Below are positions 52,108-62,221 of a stretch of 64,000 nt of DNA, piece by piece; within the stretch, counting starts at the first letter, position 1, and every line of letters starts with the position of its first letter. A program made the translations under genes and the position numbers. The DNA comes from Biomphalaria glabrata (taxonomy: Eukaryota; Mollusca; Gastropoda; Planorbidae): assembly GCF_947242115.1 (NCBI RefSeq), contig NC_074726.1, forward strand, positions 1,734,951-1,798,950, in the 5' to 3' direction. A model generated the notes under the pieces. That model saw only the letters and a list, made by a program, of their open reading frames with translations. It did no database searches and had not been told where the DNA came from.

Positions 52108-53298
52108 ATGAATATCCTACTAGTTGGTAGAACTGGTGAAGGCAAAAGTGCAACTGGCAACACAATTATAGGAGAACGAAAGTTTGTTTCCAAATCCAGC
52201 AGCCAGTCAGTGACTAGAGACGTACAAATGTGGAAAGGAACGTGTGATCACCTAACTATTACGGTAGTCGACACACAGGGATACGCTGACACAGGCTGTG
52301 ACCAGAAGAAGGGAATCAGTGACAACTATAAACGTCTGAAGTCTCAACTAGAAAACGCTCTACATAAATGTCCTGAAGGCTTTCACGCCATTGTCTATGT
52401 TGCTAAAATTAACTCGAGATCTACAAAGGAATATCTCGAAACGTTTCAATGCATATCAAGCGTTTTGGGTCACGAAAATTTCGAACAATTTGGGATTTTA
52501 TTGTTCACACACGGCAATGAGTTGGTCAGAACGAATACAGATATAGACGGTCAATGTGACATAAAACCAGTTTTACTTAATTGGATAAAGAAACAATCTA
52601 CTTTAGAAACAATTTGTAACAAAGTTAAGGAGAGAGTTATTCTTTTCGAAAATAGTGTCAAAAAGCAAGGCCATGCTTTTTCAAATCAAAAGAGAGATTT
52701 GATACAAATGATTAAAAACATCAATTCTCTTTCTTCTCTTTATACACGGAAGAACTTTCAGGAAGCTGCTAAAGATCGAAGATATTTTGAGGTGGAAGAG
52801 AAAAAAATGGAAACGGAACGCATGGTGGAAGAAACGCGCCAAAAAATACACAGCCATTTAGAGCAGATGAGAAACAATGATGATACAAGTGCTGAAAATG
52901 TTGATAAATTAATTGCCGAGATAAATAAAAAAATGGAAGTAGTCAAACGTGAGGATCAAAACACTGGAAAACTTCAAGATTGTAAATCTAAGTTGGACTT
53001 ACTTAGAACTGAAGCTGAACAGTTCCTGAAGCATTTAAAGAGAACAAAACATTACAGAGATGAGCAAGAGAGAATTAGAAAACAGCAGGAGCAGGAAAGA
53101 CTCCAACAGCAGATGGAGCACGAACAGTATCAAAAATTAATAGAAATGGAAAAAAAAAACATTGAAAAATTAAACCAACAGAAGCATAAAGAAGTTCTAA
53201 AAGTTGAAAATTGGAATGAAGAATGCATAGAAGCAGTTATAGGTGTAGTAGCTCCAGTAATAGATGTAGTTGTTTCTATCGTACTAATGGTCCTTTAA
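52108..53298 (+). CDS. GIMAP (AIG1-type) GTPase with coiled coil and C-terminal anchor
   Basis: 396 residues from the ATG that follows a CCCCTTTCCGTAG acceptor by two bases; the open frame upstream of it is intron. G1 is GRTGEGKS (7-14), followed by ATGNTIIG, the AIG1 signature. G3 is DTQG (55-58). FHAIVYVAKINSRSTKEYLE is the GIMAP box. The G4 region reads FTHGN (133-137), with Asn where THAD has Asp. A long charged heptad region at about 210-370 (EEKKMETERMVEETRQKI, QEQERLQQQMEHEQYQK) predicts a coiled coil. The last 24 residues (EAVIGVVAPVIDVVVSIVL) form a hydrophobic tail anchor. GIMAPs are membrane-bound GTPases of immune cells that assemble through the G domain. Tandem with 54931-56121. 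The 5' non-coding exon was not located. Confidence 0.92.
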   Translation: MNILLVGRTGEGKSATGNTIIGERKFVSKSSSQSVTRDVQMWKGTCDHLTITVVDTQGYADTGCDQKKGISDNYKRLKSQLENALHKCPEGFHAIVYVAKINSRSTKEYLETFQCISSVLGHENFEQFGILLFTHGNELVRTNTDIDGQCDIKPVLLNWIKKQSTLETICNKVKERVILFENSVKKQGHAFSNQKRDLIQMIKNINSLSSLYTRKNFQEAAKDRRYFEVEEKKMETERMVEETRQKIHSHLEQMRNNDDTSAENVDKLIAEINKKMEVVKREDQNTGKLQDCKSKLDLLRTEAEQFLKHLKRTKHYRDEQERIRKQQEQERLQQQMEHEQYQKLIEMEKKNIEKLNQQKHKEVLKVENWNEECIEAVIGVVAPVIDVVVSIVLMVL

Positions 53299-53769
53299 GT
53301 GAAAATCATTCACTTATTTACTTATTTATACATCTACTTATCGACAAATCTTCATCAAATTGCCTCCAAAAGAAAAGAGTGGAGTCGTCTCTTCTACTGC
53401 TATGCTCCGTTGGCTATTTCTCTACTAAAGTGACAGTACAGGGCTTAATGCAAACAAACGGACTTAAACCTTCAAGAAATATGAAACATAATTCAGAAGT
53501 TGAATGTTTTGTTGTTTTTATTTTGTAAAGGACTTATACGAAATGAAGATTTCAGCTAAATTTGTTTAGACTATGGGAATTTATTTTTCGATTATCTATG
53601 TCAGTGCACTATACTACCTCAGGCATAAGAGAAAAATGCAATAGTCTATTCTTAATAGTACAAGTTATCTAACAATAAGTATCCATTGGATATTCCCCCG
53701 ATATTTTTTTTATGACAAGCATTACAATCTTGGCTCCGCTTTATTGTATTATTAAATTATAATTATTAT
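53299..53769. other. 3' UTR and spacer
   Basis: No gene. AT-rich sequence between the GIMAP stop and repeat R2. Confidence 0.35.
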
Positions 53770-54250
53770 TTTGTTAGAAACGAACAACTATTCATTCTCT
53801 GGAACTGCTAAGATGGAGTTTCGTTAAAGAGAAACAAAATTGACTGTATAGTTCCTTTATCAAACAATATGAAACTGTTCTGCAATCCACAACTTCCATC
53901 CTTCCTAGCAGATATAGCGTTATGGTGGAGTACTTGGGTTGTAAACATCGAAATTAGGTTAGTAGTTTTAGTCATGAGTTTGTCAATATTATTATTATTT
54001 TTATTATTGTGTTTGAAATGAACGAACATTCATACCCTGGCACTGCCAGGCTCGAGAAACAAAAAATCATTTAGTGCCTTAAACAGTGTCCACTGAGAAG
54101 CTTTCTGGTGATGTGGCAGGTCTGCAGCAGTACCGACCTCTGACAGGCAACGAGAATCTTCTTTGGGATGTTAAGAGACTTGAAGCTATCTATGAGGTCA
54201 GTCGTCATTATCGACTGAAACTCGAATCCTGATAACTGGACACTTGTTTA
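53770..54250 (-). repeat. Dispersed repeat R2, tandem partial and longer copy
   Basis: A first piece (53770-53890) has GAACAACTATTCATTCTCTG and GTTTCGTTAAAGAGAAAC. A second (53990-54250) has CCTGGCACTGCCAGGCTCGA, GGTGATGTGGCAGGTCTGCA and GACCTCTGACAGGCAACGAG. Matches 49870-50087. Both R2 sites lie upstream of a plus-strand GIMAP gene. Confidence 0.6.
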
Positions 54251-54530
54251 GCAAGAACTGCATGCGTGGCGCCTCGAATGGAGATACCTGATAAAAAATA
54301 GTATATAATCATTAAAGCCCTAAACCGTATGCTTGTCCATTGTATTTATGAAAGATATATTTATTAGTATGATCACGTTGGCATAATTAAGAACAAGTTC
54401 AGATTTTTTTAGGATATCGACAAAACACCTTTTAGAAATAAAAATGCGAAAATGAAATTTCACTACAAGGCAATGTCCGCTTCATAGGAATTTCTATGGT
54501 ATCACTTTTGGTTTGCAATTATAAACACTT

Positions 54531-54614
54531 AAACTAAATCTCCAGCAGCAGAAACTAAATCTCCAGCAGCAGAAACTAAATCTCCAGCAGCAGAAACTAA
54601 ATCTCCAGCAGCAG
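54531..54614. repeat. 21-bp tandem repeat, four perfect units
   Basis: Unit AAACTAAATCTCCAGCAGCA-G, four times without a change, 0.3 kb before the coding exon of the next GIMAP gene. Perfect identity suggests recent expansion. Confidence 0.92.
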
Positions 54615-54930
54615 AATGTTTAAAAATGCATAGGCCCAAATCGCTTGCCACCTACGCACTGTGTAATAAAGGGACAACTGTGCAACAGAACCAACCTTCT
54701 CTTGCCCCAATGCGTGGCCAGCTTTTAATGGCGAAAATAGGACTTAATAGCCATCTTTGAATTTCTAGGAAATGAGACTCATCTTGGATCATGAAGGAGC
54801 AGCTATTATTATCATCAAGCCTCACACAGAATACTACTCAATATCTTCCCTTATTCTCACCCTGCACAATAATAACGTTTTGAATATATATATATATATA
54901 GATTATTTCTTTTTTTTTCCAGATAATAAG

Positions 54931-56121
54931 ATGGTTTCTCTTCTTCTTGTTGGTAAAACTGGCTGTGGGAAAAGCGCTACTGGAAACTCTATTTTAAAGA
55001 AGGAAAGGTTCCTATCATTGCTACAAACAGAATCTGTCACTAAAAATATAGACCATGATTTTGTAAAATTTCGTGGAAGAACTTTGCAAGTGGTCGACTG
55101 TCCAGGACTGTTAGATACCAACTGCACAGAAAAAGAAGCAGCTGATTTGGTTTCTAGGTCAATACAACAGGCAGTTGCAATAAATCCGAATGGATATGAT
55201 GCTGTTATCTATGTATGTGAGTTGGGGCGCTTCAAAAAAGAGGACATGGAAGTGATAGGTCAGTTAAAAGCTTTTTTTGGTAATGATTTTTTCAAGAAGC
55301 ATTGCATTATCGCTGTAACCCATGCAGACATGTATGATGAAGATGAAGAAGATGGCGTGACTCTAAAACAGTGGGTGAAGGAACAGGAAGGTGCATTTGC
55401 TGAAGCAAGAAAAGAATGTTGCGATCGGGTCGTTACTTTTGACAACATCACCAGCGATCAGTCAGTCAAAGATCAACAAATAGAAAAGCTCCTTGGTTTT
55501 GTTGACACTATCGTCGCGAAGCACGGCCGTTACGATCAAGGTATGTTTGAGCGGATGAGAGAACATAGAGAGAAGTACATACAAGAGAAGGACGAGCCCT
55601 TTTTGTCGGACGAATCTTTGAAGGAATTGGCCTCATTAAAGTCGGAAGTTCGTGAGGTAGATGAGACCAAAACAGATTCTGCAATGAAAGAACTTGAGTT
55701 GGCTAAAGAAAGAGCAGTAAGACTAAAGACGAAAATAACTACAGAAGATAAAAACACAGGAAAATTAAAAAATAGTTTGGAAGAAAACGATTTAATTATT
55801 AAGTTGATTCAGAATAAACTAGACTCAATACAAAAAAATATTGAATTGGAATTGGAAACTACTAAAGCGAAAAAATCATTTAAAAAAGAAAAAGATGAAA
55901 GCAAAAAAAAAACTTCTGAACTTGTTGACAAATTGCAAGAATTACGAGAGAAAGAAAAAGAATTAAACTTAGACATTGATAGAACTCATAAAAACTCAGT
56001 TAAAGACAACATACTCTTTGCGTTGCAAGTTGCAGCTGTCGTTTTAGAAACTGCAAGTTCTGTCACCTCATTAGTTAAAGGTGGTGTAAAACTTCATAAA
56101 TATGTAAATAAAATTAAATAA
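54931..56121 (+). CDS. GIMAP (AIG1-type) GTPase with coiled coil
   Basis: 396 residues from the ATG eight bases after a TTTTTTTTCCAG acceptor; the longer open frame to 54772 is intron read-through. G1 is GKTGCGKS (8-15) with ATGNSIL, G3 is DCPG (56-59), the GIMAP box is AVIYVCELGRFKKEDM and G4 is THAD (130-133). All key motifs are present, so GTP binding is expected. Residues about 225-355 are rich in Lys/Glu heptads (coiled coil). Residues about 363-385 (NILFALQVAAVVLETASSV) are hydrophobic and may associate with membrane. AATAAA overlaps the stop (56117) and recurs near 56168 before an A run, a likely polyadenylation site. It shares orientation with 52108-53298 and probably arose by tandem duplication, now well diverged. 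Confidence 0.93.
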   Translation: MVSLLLVGKTGCGKSATGNSILKKERFLSLLQTESVTKNIDHDFVKFRGRTLQVVDCPGLLDTNCTEKEAADLVSRSIQQAVAINPNGYDAVIYVCELGRFKKEDMEVIGQLKAFFGNDFFKKHCIIAVTHADMYDEDEEDGVTLKQWVKEQEGAFAEARKECCDRVVTFDNITSDQSVKDQQIEKLLGFVDTIVAKHGRYDQGMFERMREHREKYIQEKDEPFLSDESLKELASLKSEVREVDETKTDSAMKELELAKERAVRLKTKITTEDKNTGKLKNSLEENDLIIKLIQNKLDSIQKNIELELETTKAKKSFKKEKDESKKKTSELVDKLQELREKEKELNLDIDRTHKNSVKDNILFALQVAAVVLETASSVTSLVKGGVKLHKYVNKIK

Positions 56122-56165
56122 AATTATCATTATAGATTATTTTTCTTAATGACATGAGTATATTT

Positions 56166-56173
56166 TCTAATAA
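56166..56173 (+). terminator. Possible polyadenylation signal of the GIMAP gene
   Basis: TCTAATAAAA about 45 bases after the stop, followed by an A tract. Confidence 0.4.
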
Positions 56174-56564
56174 AAAAAAAAAAACATGTAACATAAGATA
56201 ATTTTTGATTTTTTAAGACGATTCCTCATTTATGAACCCGATCACCTGTTGTAAGATGATATCGCTCTTAATAATTAAGGAATGCTAAAAAACCTGTCTT
56301 GCAGTGTCCATATTATATATCCCTACCAGATACCGCTCCCTAAAATATAGCCAATTGTATAAATCTACTCAGAGTCAAGAAAACTCTACTTTATTATTAC
56401 AAAGTTTGATACAGTTAAAGAAAAAAAAAAGTTTCTTGACTTTGAAGTTTAAATAATGGATCCTACTATGGATATAATATTGATAGATTATTTATGAATA
56501 TAAAATTGACAAAATTTGGTTAAAGATATATTCATTATGGATCTAGTTAGATATATAGTATGTA

Positions 56565-57605
56565 TATAATTCTATAATACAGGTGTTAACTGTTACGTCA
56601 AAAAAGAAGATGATTTTTAAATACTGTTATTTTGTCAAGAACATTAATTCTAATGCTTAAAACCATACACTTATATATACACTACTAGACTGGAAACCGG
56701 AAATAAATTCTTATCCGCGACTGGTCGATCGTGTACAGTTTGTAGAAAGTTGGATCAAGGCGTTGTTTTGTCAAGTAGTTAAAAGAAGAAAAGTTGTTGT
56801 TTTTTTCAACCCTAACCTATGTAACATATTAAAAAATTTTAGATCTAGATTTAGTAATTAATTATCAAAAATACACACACAAAATGACAATTTAGTGTTG
56901 CATTCAGTCTTTTGATAAAGAAGATTATGTATCTAAAAATTGCAAAATAATAATTATGAGACGAGAGTACTCTTATTTTTTTATGTCCATTTTCACGACA
57001 TTTTTTGTAGTGTTAAAAAGTCTCCATGTCCAGTCTAGATATATTATATATGTAAGTCTATACTTAAAACATGTATTGTTTGAGCAGTCTCCCTTGAATT
57101 TTATGTTTTGATATGATTCCATGCAATATGGCGGCTGCCAGGAATGCAAATGTTAACTTTTAAAGCTCCCATTGTTTAGTTGTTCACTCCAAGTGTTTGT
57201 TGAGTCTTTGATCATTCTAGCTATTAACAAATACCTTAAACTATGTCAAGTCGTATGTTTTCGTATGTTTTCCTGGCTGATTCAGGCAACCCTTTACATG
57301 CTCTAATAGCACTAGGGAAGATGGATCATTTTGTACATATTTGTCCTAGCATAAGGAACGAGGAATGTGCCTTTATCTTTGTGATAATTTTATTATATTT
57401 TATTTTTGTATTAGAATATTGTGTTTCAATGTTGTATGTATAATTGCCACTTTACTTTTAAATCTATAATGTGAAGGGTTTCTAAATTTAATGATTTTAC
57501 TCAAGATGTTACATTTATTAAGGGTGACTAATCATTTGTTCTGAATCTCACTGCTCTATTTTCTGTCTGCTCCAGTTTTTGTAATATTTTCTTGAGTTAA
57601 GGGAT
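56565..57605 (-). mobile_element. Old LINE family A relic, split
   Basis: The 3' end (TATAATACAGGTGTTAACTG, AAAAAGAAGATGA) at 56565-56617 and C-terminal coding text at 57243-57605 (CCTGGCTGATTCAGGCAACC, AATAGCACTAGGGAAGATGG) are the two parts of one diverged copy. About 620 bp of unrelated AT-rich DNA lies between them, possibly an insertion. Confidence 0.6.
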
Positions 57606-58811
57606 CTAGGAAAAAATGTCGTCTAGAATTGATTCTAGCAGCACGGGTAAATGATTTCTACATAAGACTGCACAAAATATTTCTGTTTCTTTGTTTAAAT
57701 CTTTCCAGAAATGGTGCGGGAATTCCTACTGACGTGCAATCAACATAGACCTAAATCAATTTTACAATGATTATATTTTGAAAAATTATAACAATCAAAC
57801 TAGATCTTTGACTATCTGGCCAATTAGTAGGTTTTTTTTCCCCAAAGATATACATAAACTGACAAATTACAAGGAAAATTGTTAAAGCCGTTATCGAAAT
57901 CGGTGTACAAGTCTCAGATTTTGAGAATAAAAGAGCTTTCTAACAGTAAGAAATTGTACTAAATATATTTAGGTTTTGTACAACAAACGCATGCAAATTG
58001 TCTTCGACCTATTTTAATTATTAAAACTGTCGAAAAAATATAGAGATCGTTTACTTCCTGCTTTAGGTTACAGAATAGGGACATAAATATATATGTAAAT
58101 GTTTACAATATTTTGTTGTTTCCAGTAAATTTTAAATGTTACTTATGTAATGCCTATTGTTAAGGAGTGTTTCCGTGGTTCTATAAGATAAATAAAATCT
58201 GATGTAACCAAGAGTTGAGATTTATAAACAGGGGAATAAAAGTGGAAGACAACGTAACAATTAACAGAAAGTTGTATAATAAGTTGCTCTTTGTTTCATT
58301 TGTTTGAAAGATACTAATTATTGCTACATACATCTACGTTTAACGTTTAAGGTAATATGCATCTGGCCTTTATAATTTATGTTTGTTTTTTTTTGAAAGA
58401 TAAGCTTGGGGTTCGTGTTTTATTTTAAGTTTGGCATAAATACAAATACGTGCATTGGTTGAGTTGGACCAGCTGTTATTATATCCTAACGACCATGTAT
58501 CAACATTCAACATTTCTTTACAACTGAGGAAAGTTATTTAATACTAGTGAAGCTTTGTTGTTTGTTTTCTTTTTGTGTATCATTGCATTAACTTTTGAAT
58601 TTTTAAAGGTATGGTTTAAATTACTTTTAGATATGAAAATGTATTCATTGTTTATATTGATATTTCTTTTTCTTAGCATATATGCGTATTTACTTATAGA
58701 CGCTTGTTAGTATTATAATTTTGTTTTGCTTTCAGAATAAATAAGGTATAGAAATTACAGTTTTTTTTTTTACTTCTTAATTCGATATACGTCTTAACCA
58801 CTAAATGTATA
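57606..58811. other. Intergenic, no gene seen
   Basis: AT-rich; no coding signal or named repeat. Confidence 0.35.
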
Positions 58812-59034
58812 CAGTGGCGTAGCTACGGTATATGATGCCTGGTGCGTCAAAAACGCTGAAAACACGTTGTTGTTTTTTTCAACAAAATTGTCATCAAAGG
58901 TAAACGCTTGATTTTGAATGCCGATGAAGAGTGCCATATTGAGTTTTGGGATTTTAAAGTCGCCCTTGAATCCACCCAACTTTAATGGGGATCCCACATA
59001 AGTTGGGGAAAAGTCATTTTGGAAATTTTGCTGA
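58812..59034. mobile_element. End of a CAGTGGCGTAG-type DNA element
   Basis: CAGTGGCGTAGCTACGGTAT begins a stretch resembling the foldback family at 45736. It contains CCGATGAAGAGTGCCATATT and ends where a LINE begins. The right end is not found. Confidence 0.4.
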
Positions 59035-59475
59035 CTACAACAAAAAAAACTATGGTCATTCATTAAGTCTAAGGAAATGGAAACAACAGGCAGAGCGCCA
59101 TTAAAAGGAGAAGATAACATAATACATAATGATAATGAAACTTAAGCTAACATCCTAAACAAATACTTTGCAGCAGCATTCTCAGCCCCAGGAGACAAAG
59201 ACATATTACTGAATTTGAACCAAGTAGACAGCATAGGAGATATAATAGTACAAGAGAATGGAACATCAAACCGAATAAAGCGTCTGGACCTGACTGTATT
59301 TCAGCTAGATTACTCAAAGAACTAAGCAATGAGCTAGCACCAGTGTTTAAAATACATTTTCAGGCATTACTTAACCAGGGCAGATTACCAAGGGACTGCA
59401 AAGAAGCTAATGTCACCCTTCTATTTAAAAAGGAGAAAAATCTGACCCAGGAAACTTCAGACCAGTATCACTTAC
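59035..59475 (+). mobile_element. LINE family A, RT N-terminal fragment
   Basis: Matches 6655-7098: CTATGGTCATTCATTAAGTC, then NKYFAAAFSAPGDKDILLNL, RLLKELSNELAPVFK and KSDPGNFRPVSL with small deletions and frame breaks. It stops at CAGTATCACTTAC, where a solo LTR begins. Confidence 0.85.
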
Positions 59476-59701
59476 TGTTGTGACACGGTTACTGTGTGGT
59501 CAACCGTGACACACGGTCAAGTGTTGGGTATCGAGAGTTAGGGGACTTGGGGGAAGTGACGAGTGTGTAAACAAGAGGAGAGAGAGAAAGTCAGCGAGTG
59601 AAGTTGGGTATCTGTCTATAACGTTGTCATGTATATATGTTTTGTTAAAATGTTCCACAATTAAAAGACACTTTAAACGTAAAAGGACTTGTTTCTTCAC
59701 A
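59476..59701. mobile_element. Solo LTR fossil, 226 bp
   Basis: Runs from TGTTGTGACACGG to TTGTTTCTTCACA (TG...CA ends) and is flanked by CTTAC on both sides, the usual sign of an LTR-retrotransposon insertion with a 5-bp duplication. The internal part of the element is gone. The intact ends and duplication suggest it is not very old. Family not assigned. Confidence 0.7.
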
Positions 59702-59706
59702 CTTAC

Positions 59707-61205
59707 CTGATGATATTCCAGCTAGATTACTCAAAGAACTAAGCAATGAGCTAGCCCCAGTGTTCAAAATACTCTTTCAGGCTTCACTTAACCAGGGCAG
59801 AGTACCAAAGGACTGGAAAGAAGCTAATGTCACCCCCCTATTTAAAAAAGGAGAAAAATCTGACCCAGGAAACTACAGACCAGTATCACTTACCAGCATC
59901 ACATGTAAAATCCTAGAACACATAATATGTAGCAACATCATAAACCACTTAGACAAACAAGATGTCCTTACTCCATATCAACATAGCTGTATGAAATATA
60001 GATTATATGAAACACAACTAATAGGACTAATTGATGATGTTTCAAAAGGTTTAGATAATAGTGAAGAAATAGATGCTATCTTAGCAGATTTTTCTAAGGC
60101 TTTTGACAAAGTTACCACCAAAGTTTGCTTAAAAAATTAAAATATTTCGGCATTAATGGTCCACTGCATCAGTGGATTAAAGATTTTCTGATAGGGAGAG
60201 AACAAACTGTAATAATAAATGGCTCTAAATCAACACCGATAACAGTAAACTCAGGTGTACCTCAAGGAACAGTCTTAGGTCCACTACTATTTTTAATTTA
60301 CATAAATGATTTACCGAATTGCATCAGTTCAGGAACAAAAGTCAGATTATTTGCAGACGATTGCATAATATATAGAACAATAAAAACAATACAAGATACA
60401 GAAATTTTACAAAGAGAATTAGATGAGTTACAGAAATGGGAATCAAATTGGAGCATGTCTTTCCACCCAGAAAAATGTCAGTTATGAAGAATAACAAAAA
60501 AACTAAAACAAATTAATTCCACTTATCTTATTCATGGCAAACCAGTAAAACAGACGAAAAACGCAAAATACCTAGGTGTTATAATAAATGAAAAACTGTC
60601 ATGGAATCCACATATTGATGAAACTATCAAAAAATCAAACAAAGCATATTAGGGTTTATTAAAAGAAATTTCTATAAATCAAATAAGAACATAAAACTAA
60701 AATGTTACTTATCCTTGGTTATGCCAATAATACAATATGCATCCTCTGTTTGGGACCTCTCAACTCAAGAAAACATTAAGAAACTGGAACAGACACAAAA
60801 TAGAGCAGTAAGATTCATAACAAACGAATATTCACATTTGACTAGAGTAACACCTTTAGTAAAATCACTAAATTTAGAAAGCCTTCAGGATAGAAGACTT
60901 AAAAGTAAAGTAGCAATTTAAACATAAAACACTGAACCATAATCTTCAAATACAAAAACAAAATTGAATAAAATACTCAGAAAGACACAAAGATAAAGGC
61001 TAATTCCTCGTCCCATATGCTAGGACAAATTTGTACAAATACTCCTTCTTCCCTAGTGCTATTAGAGCATGGAATGGGCTGCCTGAGCTAGCCAGGAAAA
61101 CCAGTGACTTGGCAGAATTTAAGTCATTGGTTAATATGCATGCCTAAATGCATGACGCATAGGACGTAATCATCTTCTTTTCTGAAGTAACGTCTGTATT
61201 ATATA
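59707..61205 (+). mobile_element. LINE family A, near-complete RT, several breaks
   Basis: Begins inside the RT (GATATTCCAGCTAGATTACT) at a point upstream of where the left fragment stops. It reads SLNQGRVPKDWKEANVTPLF, FSKAFDKV, then, shifted near 60117, LKKLKYFGINGPLHQW, NSGVPQGTVLGPLLFL and VRLFADDC. A stop lies at 60485-60487, with further shifts near 60648 and 60919. The 3' UTR ends in (ATAAG)n near 61205. Confidence 0.9.
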
Positions 61206-61396
61206 AGATAAGAATGTGTATTATATAAGATAAGAAGATCTGGATGTTCTTATCTGAGATTGGTAGAATTTCTTCCGACTATTGCACTTCATTAAAGTGA
61301 TAAGATAAGAATGTGTATTATATAAGATAAGAAGATCTGGATGTTCTTATCTTAGATTGGTAGAATTTCTTCCGACTATTGCACTTCATTATAGCG
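61205..61396. repeat. 97-bp direct duplication at the LINE tail
   Basis: AAGATAAGAATGTGTATTAT..AAGATCTGGATGTTC..TTGCACTTCATTA occurs twice in tandem with about three differences. The unit includes ATAAG tail sequence plus unique DNA. Confidence 0.88.
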
Positions 61397-61797
61397 ACGA
61401 TTTTTGTGTGAAGAAAATGTCCACGACATAGGCGTCTTACTTAGCACGAAGATGATCTTTAAAAAAAATCACGCCCATTACAGACGCCCGTACGCTATAT
61501 ATACGTAGAATGTTCCTAGAATAATGCTATTGACCAGGGCTGTCTCTTTATTATTATATATTTTTTTTTACTAGGGTGAATAATATTTGTCTTTTTTATA
61601 TCCTCTTTTTTTATTTTATGAGAACAAGATTTAAGCGCTAGAAGAAATTGCTGAAAATGTTGTCATATAGATAGTCTGCATCAGGAAATGTTTGAGAATA
61701 ACTGCCTTAATTTGTTTTATTTTAAGTCATTGTATAAAAGATTCTAGAAATAAAAAATCACCCTTTTGTGTCAGGGTTTTGCCATCACAAAAGAGAT
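61397..61797. other. Intergenic, no gene seen
   Basis: AT-rich spacer; no coding signal. Confidence 0.35.
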
Positions 61798-62033
61798 ACA
61801 CGACACCGATAGCAAAGACAGACACAAACACTCTTTAGTTTCCCTGGCAATCAAATCATTAAATTGAAACAATCTGATACAAACTTTGTCACATGTAAAT
61901 TATGAGTGAGTCTGGTGTGAATGTATATCATGTTGTTGTTGTTTTTTTGTTATAATGTTTTGTTTGATTTAATGCAGAAATTGTAAGACAAATTTCCTTA
62001 CGGACAATAAAGTTTATTATTATTATTATTATT
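61798..62033 (+). mobile_element. LINE family C, 3' end only
   Basis: ACGACACCGATAGCAAAGAC to CTTACGGACAATAAAGTTTA and (TTA)n. It lies tail to tail with the longer antisense copy at 62190. Confidence 0.82.
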
Positions 62034-62186
62034 AAGTGACTTGTACTTTGGATTACCTATTTTATATCAATTCAAGAAAAATACTCAGCGTTGAGTTGCT
62101 TCATTTTGTCCTAGAGGTGTGTACATTTTGAAAGGCAGCCTAAGCAATCCTTTATAGAACGAATTATTATCGGCAATGTCTCGCTT

Positions 62187-62189
<3 letters not shown>

Positions 62190-62221
<32 letters not shown>

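Noticed and set aside
54772-54930. N-terminal extension of the second GIMAP
   Set aside because: It reads through an AT repeat and a polypyrimidine acceptor; homology begins at MVSLLLVG.
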